A DNA stretch of 64,000 nucleotides from DSWT01 sp035373625 (GTDB lineage Bacteria > Chloroflexota > Anaerolineae > B4-G1 > SLSP01): positions 354,927 to 418,926 of the forward strand of contig DAOSNS010000001.1 in the NCBI GenBank assembly GCA_035373625.1. Direction: 5' to 3'. Positions 59,078-64,000 of the stretch are shown here, one piece after another. The notes beneath the pieces were generated by a model. It did not search any database. It saw only the letters and a list, made by a program, of their open reading frames with translations, and was not told the DNA's origin. Made by a program: the position numbers and the translations under genes. Position 1 is the first letter of the stretch, and each line of letters begins with the position of its first letter.

Positions 59078-62000
59078 CTATAAACCTGTGGATACGGATC
59101 GCAAATCTGTGCTTTGTAGCAACTCGGGGAGGGGCGTGGCATAGAGGACCTGACCGGCTTCGGTCAGAATCAGGCCAACCCGTGCGGCGTAAGCTGCGCG
59201 AATCTCCTGATGCAGGGGGATATTTTCCAGGTAGGTGCGCCGGAAGTAGCTATCCGGGGGAATGAGCGCGTGTTTGCGTGTCATTTCATCATAGGCACGT
59301 CGCAGATATTTATTCGCTTCTTCCGGCTGTCCGTTTGCTGCCAGGGCCTGACTGTGGCGAAACAGGATTTCTTCACTGACACATTCGGTAATTTGCACAA
59401 AGCCAAACTTGTTGTAGATGTCCAACGCTTTTTGCGAGGCTTGTAGCGCACTCTCCAGGTGCGCCTCGGCAACGGCACGTTGCGTGATCACATTGGCCAG
59501 GCGTAGATGGGCCGCGGCAGCTTTGCACAGCGCTGCCATGGCATATTGTTGCGAAACCAGGGGGCTTTGAGCGGCCAGTTCTTGCACCGTATCGGCCAGA
59601 TCGAGTGCTTTGGACAGGTGCGCTTCGTCGCCGAGCGCGTTGTAAAGGATGATCCAGACCAACTTCAGACTGGCAAGCCCGCGATCCTGCACCGGCTCGC
59701 CGATAGCGCGGATGCGTTCGAGGCTGGCAATCGCTTCGGGGTATTGGCCTTGCTCGCTTTGAATCTGGGCGATGTGGAACAGGGGGTACACCTCGTCCCG
59801 GGTGCCGGTGAGGATACGCTGACAATCTTCCAGCAAAGCCAATCCGCCCGGATAATCTCCCAGGTAAATGCCCTGAATCCGCCCACAGGCCTGGAGCGCC
59901 TTGCTCTCGTGGGGACGGTGCCCGATCTCGCGGCTGATGTTGAGCCGTTCCTGCTGATATTCCGTCAGCAGGCGGTAGTAGTCGCCGTTACGCTCGAATT
60001 CCAGCCCCAGCAGGTTGAGCAGCGACATCTGGATAATTTTGTCGTCGAGACCCTGACGCATGACAAGCGCGGCGGCAGCTTCCAGGTATTCCGTGCCGCA
60101 TGCCGGTTCGTCGCTGAAGGCAAAGATGCCCCCCATGCTGATAAGCAGCCGCGCTTCGTAGTGTAGGTCCTGCAACTGCCGGGCCAGCTCCAACGCGCGT
60201 TCGGCCAGGGGGTGCCAGGAAGGATCGCTCAGGGCGAGGCGCAGGTTGACGATGGCAATGAGGCTTTCCATTTCGCGGTGCCGGTCACCCAATTGTTGCG
60301 CCAGCTCCAGCGCTCGTTGGGCCATGGGGATGCCGGCCTCGATTTCCTCTTCGCACTGGTAATCGGCGACGCTCGGTTGCCGCAACAGGGCGTCAATGGT
60401 AAAAGCGGGATTGTCCGCCAACTGCTCGGCCAGCGGTAACAAGGCTTTCGCGTCGGCCCACATCGCCTCGAACTGGCCCATGAGGTAAAAGACCTCACGC
60501 CGCTCGTTGAGTACCCTGAAACGCTGTTCGCGGATGGCGCGTTGTTGTGCCGGGTCGGTTGTCTGGTGTTCCAGCACATCGAGGATTTCGAGGGCGCGGG
60601 TGTACTGTTTGCCCGCTTCGGCGTTGGCGTAGATTGTCTTGGCATGCTCGGCGCCTTCAAGGACGTATTCCAGTTCCTTCTCCGGCTTGCCGGCGCGTCG
60701 GTAGTGATAGGCCAGAATGCCGTAAAATTGCGAAGCCATGTGGGCCAGACTCGCACAACAACGGTCTTCGAGGAACTCGGCGATGCGCAGATGGTAAGCG
60801 GCGCGCTGTGTGCTCAACAGGCGGTCGTAAGCCGCATCGCGGATCAACGGCGATTTGAAGACGTACTCGATGCCCAATTCCTGCGTGCGCCCGCGCTCGC
60901 GGATCAATTGTGCGCGTTGTAGTGCCGTGAGGTGCGCCTTCACCTGCGCCGGATTACCCACCAGCTCTTCAAGGAGCGTAGACCAGAACACGGTACCGAT
61001 GACCGACGCGATTTGCAGGACGTGTTGTTCTTCGGGCGTGAGCCGGTCAATGCTTGCCAGGAGCAGACTTTGCAGGCTGTCGGGCAAGGTGAGGTTGGTG
61101 ACGGCTTGTGTGGTGCGCCATCGCCCGGTCTCCGGTTCGCGGACCAGGATCCCCTGGAAGATCAGCGAGCGCACCATCTCCTGGATGTAATAGGGATTCC
61201 CTTCGGCTTTTTGGACGATGAGGTCCCGGGTGGCCTCGGGGAGCACGTCGTCACCGATCAGCGCGGTGATCATCGCGCGGCTTTGTTCGGTGGTAAGCGG
61301 CGCCAGGGTGAGCATGGTCAGCCGATGGGGATACTCGGTCTCAACGAAATGGCGGAATTCCCAAATCTGCGACGTGCGGTCAGGGCGGAAGACGAACAAC
61401 CACAGCAGCGCTGTATAGTCGCAGAGTGGCAAGCAGTATTTGAGCAGATCCAAAGACGTGGTGTCTACCCATTGCATGTCGCTGAAGTTGAGGATGAGCG
61501 GATTTTGATCGGCCAGAGCTTCGATCCAGCGTCGAACGGCGAGGAAAAACTGCTGGCGCAGGCTGTCGGCGTCGAGGCGGCCAAGGCGCTCGGCGTACTC
61601 CGCTTCAAGGGGCAGGGCCAACAGGGCCGCCAGATCGGGATAGTACTCGTTGGCCTGCTCACCCCACAGCGCCTCGGCTTGTTGGCGTAGTCGGTCGCGG
61701 GTCTGCTCACGCGGCTCGTTCTGACGGATGCCGAGCCAGTTGCGTAATACGTCCTGCCACATGGCGAAGGGTTGGGATTGGGTATAGGAGCGGCAACGTC
61801 CGCGCAGCCACATCACACCGGGCGTTTCGGCGGGAAGAGCATCTTCGTGACCCACGTGTTTGTCGCGCGCTTCGGCCAGCAAGGCGTTTTGACGGGCCAG
61901 GTAGTGACGCACCTCGTCGGTGAGCACTGTTTTGCCCATACCTTGTTCCCCGGTGATGATAACTACACCGCCGATGCCGTCGCTGAGGTCGGCAATGCGG

Positions 62001-62899
62001 GCTTTGAGACTTTCAAGCTCCGCGTCGCGTCCGATGACCGGGTTGGGCAGCTCGTAGGCCGGCCGTTCGGTGCTGAGGCGGGGAGCCAGTGGCCGGTAAA
62101 CGGCGATAGGGTGGCTCACGCCCTTGACCATGATTTCACCGAGCGGCAGCCATTCAAACTGCGTGGCCGTGAGCCGATAGGTGTTCTCGCTGACCAGGAC
62201 GGTTCCCGGCTCGGCTGCGGTTTCCATCCGCGCGGCCAGCGCGATGGCCTCGCCCATGGCCGTCTCTTCGCGATACTGGCGGTCGTTGCCTACGCTGGTG
62301 ACGATAACTTCGCCGGTGTTGACGCCCACCCGCAACGCCAGGTGAATGCCCTCACGTTGTTCTAGCTCTGCGGCGTATGGTTGCAAGGCTTCTTGCATAG
62401 ACAGGGCCGCCAGCACGGCGCGTTCCGGGTCGTCTTCATGCGCCGTTGTTGTCCCAAAAAATGCTACCAATCCATCGCCGCGAAACTGATCCACTTTGCC
62501 GCCGAAGCGATACACCTCGGTTTCCAGAATTTGAAGGACGCGGTTCATCAACTTGACCCAGACTTCGGTGCCTACCTGTTCCATCAGATCGGTGGACCCT
62601 TTGACGTCGGCGAGGATGATGGTGGCGACGCGGCGCTCGCCTTCGAGGGGGGGGAGGACGTCGGGGCTTGATGGGGGCGGCGTGGGTTCCGGTTCTGGTG
62701 GCGTGACGACAGAGAGCGGCGTCCCGAGGGGCGGGGTGCCGTTCTCGACGGCAAGTGATGCGCCACATTCGCTGCAAAAGTGGTGTACGCGCGGGTTCAG
62801 CGTCCCGCAGACCGGACATACCAACGCGAGCCGCGTCCCGCACATACCGCAAAACTTGACGCGTTTGCGTGCCTTGAAACCGCAATTAGGGCATTTCAT
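59078..62899 (-). CDS. cyclase-domain/AAA ATPase/TPR signalling protein with zinc ribbons
   Basis: 1273 residues. Two CxxC zinc ribbons (1-~52), one class III cyclase domain (~88-275), a P-loop ATPase (~290-600, 'GEQGMGKT', Lys323) and TPR repeats to the end. The cyclase keeps both metal aspartates (Asp98 in 'LADVKGSTD', Asp142 in 'FRGDGLVAFF') but has Ala220 for the transition-state Asn and 'GE' for the substrate-selecting Asp in 'MGEAIALAARME'; Arg224 remains. Catalysis is therefore doubtful; a sensor or pseudo-cyclase is possible. Ribosome site poor, and heptamer repeats lie just upstream. Directly precedes the NRPS operon. Confidence 0.85.
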   Translation of the reverse strand: MKCPNCGFKARKRVKFCGMCGTRLALVCPVCGTLNPRVHHFCSECGASLAVENGTPPLGTPLSVVTPPEPEPTPPPSSPDVLPPLEGERRVATIILADVKGSTDLMEQVGTEVWVKLMNRVLQILETEVYRFGGKVDQFRGDGLVAFFGTTTAHEDDPERAVLAALSMQEALQPYAAELEQREGIHLALRVGVNTGEVIVTSVGNDRQYREETAMGEAIALAARMETAAEPGTVLVSENTYRLTATQFEWLPLGEIMVKGVSHPIAVYRPLAPRLSTERPAYELPNPVIGRDAELESLKARIADLSDGIGGVVIITGEQGMGKTVLTDEVRHYLARQNALLAEARDKHVGHEDALPAETPGVMWLRGRCRSYTQSQPFAMWQDVLRNWLGIRQNEPREQTRDRLRQQAEALWGEQANEYYPDLAALLALPLEAEYAERLGRLDADSLRQQFFLAVRRWIEALADQNPLILNFSDMQWVDTTSLDLLKYCLPLCDYTALLWLFVFRPDRTSQIWEFRHFVETEYPHRLTMLTLAPLTTEQSRAMITALIGDDVLPEATRDLIVQKAEGNPYYIQEMVRSLIFQGILVREPETGRWRTTQAVTNLTLPDSLQSLLLASIDRLTPEEQHVLQIASVIGTVFWSTLLEELVGNPAQVKAHLTALQRAQLIRERGRTQELGIEYVFKSPLIRDAAYDRLLSTQRAAYHLRIAEFLEDRCCASLAHMASQFYGILAYHYRRAGKPEKELEYVLEGAEHAKTIYANAEAGKQYTRALEILDVLEHQTTDPAQQRAIREQRFRVLNERREVFYLMGQFEAMWADAKALLPLAEQLADNPAFTIDALLRQPSVADYQCEEEIEAGIPMAQRALELAQQLGDRHREMESLIAIVNLRLALSDPSWHPLAERALELARQLQDLHYEARLLISMGGIFAFSDEPACGTEYLEAAAALVMRQGLDDKIIQMSLLNLLGLEFERNGDYYRLLTEYQQERLNISREIGHRPHESKALQACGRIQGIYLGDYPGGLALLEDCQRILTGTRDEVYPLFHIAQIQSEQGQYPEAIASLERIRAIGEPVQDRGLASLKLVWIILYNALGDEAHLSKALDLADTVQELAAQSPLVSQQYAMAALCKAAAAHLRLANVITQRAVAEAHLESALQASQKALDIYNKFGFVQITECVSEEILFRHSQALAANGQPEEANKYLRRAYDEMTRKHALIPPDSYFRRTYLENIPLHQEIRAAYAARVGLILTEAGQVLYATPLPELLQSTDLRSVSTGL

Positions 62900-62920
62900 A
62901 AGCAGGGATTAGGGACTGGG

Positions 62921-62969
62921 AATTCGCAATTCGCAATTCGCAATTCGCAATTCGTAATCCGTAATTCTC
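62921..62969. repeat. heptamer array, unit AATTCGC
   Basis: Seven 7-bp units: four identical AATTCGC, then AATTCGT, AATCCGT, AATTCTC. The array fills the gap between the cNMP gene and the cyclase gene and lies where the latter's leader would be. Confidence 0.92.
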
Positions 62970-62978
62970 CACTTCTCT

Positions 62979-63416
62979 TTAGTAACACGCTTCTATGGAT
63001 GTGCGGAAGCGTTTGGCGAGTTCGGTTAGGATGTCAACCGCCATTTCTCCGTCACGCCGCAAGACGCCGAGGAAATTCTCACGGGGGAGGATCAGACACT
63101 CGGTCGGTTCGGTGGCGATGACCGACGCCGTGCGTGGGCCGTTATCCAACAGCGCCAGTTCCCCGAAGAAATCTCCCGGCCCAAAAGTATTGACGACGGT
63201 TTTTGTCCCATCGGCCCTTTCGCGGACGGCCTCGGCCTTGCCGGAGGCGACGATGAAGAAGCCGTAGCCTTCGCGTCCTTGCGGGACGATGACTTCGCCG
63301 GCCTGGCATTTGCGGTCAATGAAAATCCGTGCCAGATTTTGGATTTGGCGTTTGTTCAGGTTCTCGAAAAGGGGGACTTTGCTGAGAATTTCTGTTATAC
63401 GTTCCGGGTCTGCCAT
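62979..63416 (-). CDS. stand-alone cNMP-binding-domain protein
   Basis: 145 residues, a single Crp-like sensor domain without DNA-binding part: 'VPLFENLNKRQIQNLARIF', 'CQAGEVIVPQGREGYGFFIV', phosphate cassette 'GDFFGELALLDNGPRTASV'. AAGGAGG precedes the ATG. Likely a cAMP- or cGMP-responsive adaptor. It shares a transcript with the cyclase/AAA/TPR gene 79 bp downstream, which repeats the cyclase plus cNMP pairing seen at 28-37 kb. Confidence 0.9.
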   Translation of the reverse strand: MADPERITEILSKVPLFENLNKRQIQNLARIFIDRKCQAGEVIVPQGREGYGFFIVASGKAEAVRERADGTKTVVNTFGPGDFFGELALLDNGPRTASVIATEPTECLILPRENFLGVLRRDGEMAVDILTELAKRFRTSIEACY

Positions 63417-63462
63417 CCTGGTTCCTCCTTGGTTGTCTTGTGGTTGGGTAATCGAATCGTAT

Positions 63463-63488
63463 TATAACTTAAGTGTGGGGTGGGGCAA
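63463..63488 (-). promoter_or_regulatory. promoter of the cNMP protein gene
   Basis: On the minus strand TTGCCC (63488-63483), 16-bp spacer, perfect TATAAT (63468-63463), 47 bp before the ATG. The pattern closely matches the ppdK promoter. Confidence 0.65.
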
Positions 63489-63584
63489 ACAAAAAAACAG
63501 ATTTTCTCACCCCTAGAGAACACAGAGTTCCAGGATCGTCGTGGTGGCAGTGCCCCCGGCAACAGGTTGACCGGCGTGATTCCC

Positions 63585-63998
63585 TCAAGGTATTTCTGGT
63601 AGTGGGCGGATGTCGAAATCATACGCTCGCCCGCGCCAGTACAGGCGGAACTTGAGCCGCGTCCAACCATCGGGCAACCGGGGGACGGCGACCGGGCCGG
63701 CGTCCGTCAGGCGCAAACCGGCAAATCCGAACACGATCGCCTGCCACAAGCCACCCGCCGAGGCCGCGTGGATGCCTTCGGCGGCGTTGCCGCGCACGTC
63801 CTCCAGATCCACCAGCGCGGCACGCATAAAGTGTGTGTACGCCTGCTGGGGATCATGTATCATGCAGGCGACGGCGGCGTGAATCGCCGGGCTGAGTGAG
63901 GAGCCGTAGGTGTGATCGGTGCGCGGGTTGTAGTAATCCCAGTTTGCGCGCAGGGTGGCCTCGTCATAATCGTGGCGGTCGCGCAAGAGGTACAGCAG
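63585..63998 (-). CDS. GH65-family glycoside phosphorylase/hydrolase, C-terminal end
   Basis: Partial gene running off the right edge; about 138 C-terminal codons are visible. 'LRANWDYYNPRTDHTYGSSL', 'AIHAAVACMIHDPQQAY', 'FMRAALVDLEDVRGNAAEGI' and 'HAASAGGLWQAIVFGFAGL' are the end of the catalytic (alpha/alpha)6 barrel of GH65 (maltose, trehalose or kojibiose phosphorylases). The final part is the C-terminal beta-sandwich ('WTRLKFRLYWRGRAYDFDI'). The catalytic Glu lies outside the window, so phosphorylase and hydrolase cannot be told apart. Confidence 0.88.
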   Translation of the reverse strand: MLYLLRDRHDYDEATLRANWDYYNPRTDHTYGSSLSPAIHAAVACMIHDPQQAYTHFMRAALVDLEDVRGNAAEGIHAASAGGLWQAIVFGFAGLRLTDAGPVAVPRLPDGWTRLKFRLYWRGRAYDFDIRPLPEIP

Positions 63999-64000
63999 CA

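Noticed and set aside
62921..62969. Possible CRISPR array or attachment site
   Set aside because: Units are 7 bp with no spacers; no cas gene or integrase is present. The same holds for the other short arrays.

Overview
The window reads as a chromosomal segment of a filamentous or thermophilic-type Chloroflexota bacterium (Anaerolineae/Caldilineae-like is my best guess). The reasons are a secreted xylanase ending in the 'IYLPLVLR' type tail common in that phylum, very large cyclase/AAA-ATPase/TPR proteins, orphan family-5 binding proteins, strong TATAAT-type promoters with GGAGG ribosome sites, and many degenerate 7-8 bp tandem repeats. I saw no rRNA, tRNA, CRISPR array, integrase or transposase. 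Both ends are cut inside genes: a GH51 arabinofuranosidase on the left and a GH65 phosphorylase/hydrolase on the right.

Layout. 1-6 kb: GH51 arabinofuranosidase end, a pteridine-reductase-like SDR with GTP cyclohydrolase I, a decayed zwf remnant, and a five-domain GH10 xylanase behind a perfect LacI-type palindrome. 6-13.5 kb: a GNAT-like protein, then a minus-strand operon of two membrane glycosyltransferase-like proteins, a GT4 glycosyltransferase and an embedded HicBA pair; one of these genes carries five in-frame arrays of heptamer repeats. 13.5-27 kb: housekeeping genes (flavodiiron protein, NAD(P)HX repair enzyme, PHP-AlbA_2 fusion with a CheY protein, DegV, pyrimidine nucleoside phosphorylase, SecG, an orphan binding protein, pyruvate phosphate dikinase, HD hydrolase).

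27-40 kb is one long minus-strand signalling operon. It starts at a TATAAT promoter near 39.97 kb and encodes a MinD/ParA-like ATPase, a small zinc protein, a winged-helix-like protein, a PrsW membrane protease, two soluble-adenylyl-cyclase-like giants separated by a cNMP-binding protein, and a cNMP-domain histidine kinase.

40-58.9 kb is the most notable part: a seven-gene minus-strand operon whose junctions are nearly all 4-nt ATGA overlaps. It encodes a nucleotide-transporter-like/HEAT/cNMP protein, a three-protein NRPS line (A-PCP; TubC_N-C-A-PCP-E; C-A-PCP plus a terminal domain resembling cyanobacterial fatty acyl-ACP reductase), MbtH, a lipoprotein oligopeptide-binding protein and a HAMP/GAF sensor. 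Domain logic predicts a tripeptide with a D residue in position 2, released reductively, probably as a peptide aldehyde. The hand-read A-domain codes suggest Pro-like, aliphatic and basic residues. The last two genes could recognise the product. A third cyclase/AAA/TPR protein and another cNMP-binding protein lie just upstream (59-63.4 kb), so the NRPS operon sits inside an island of cyclic-nucleotide proteins.
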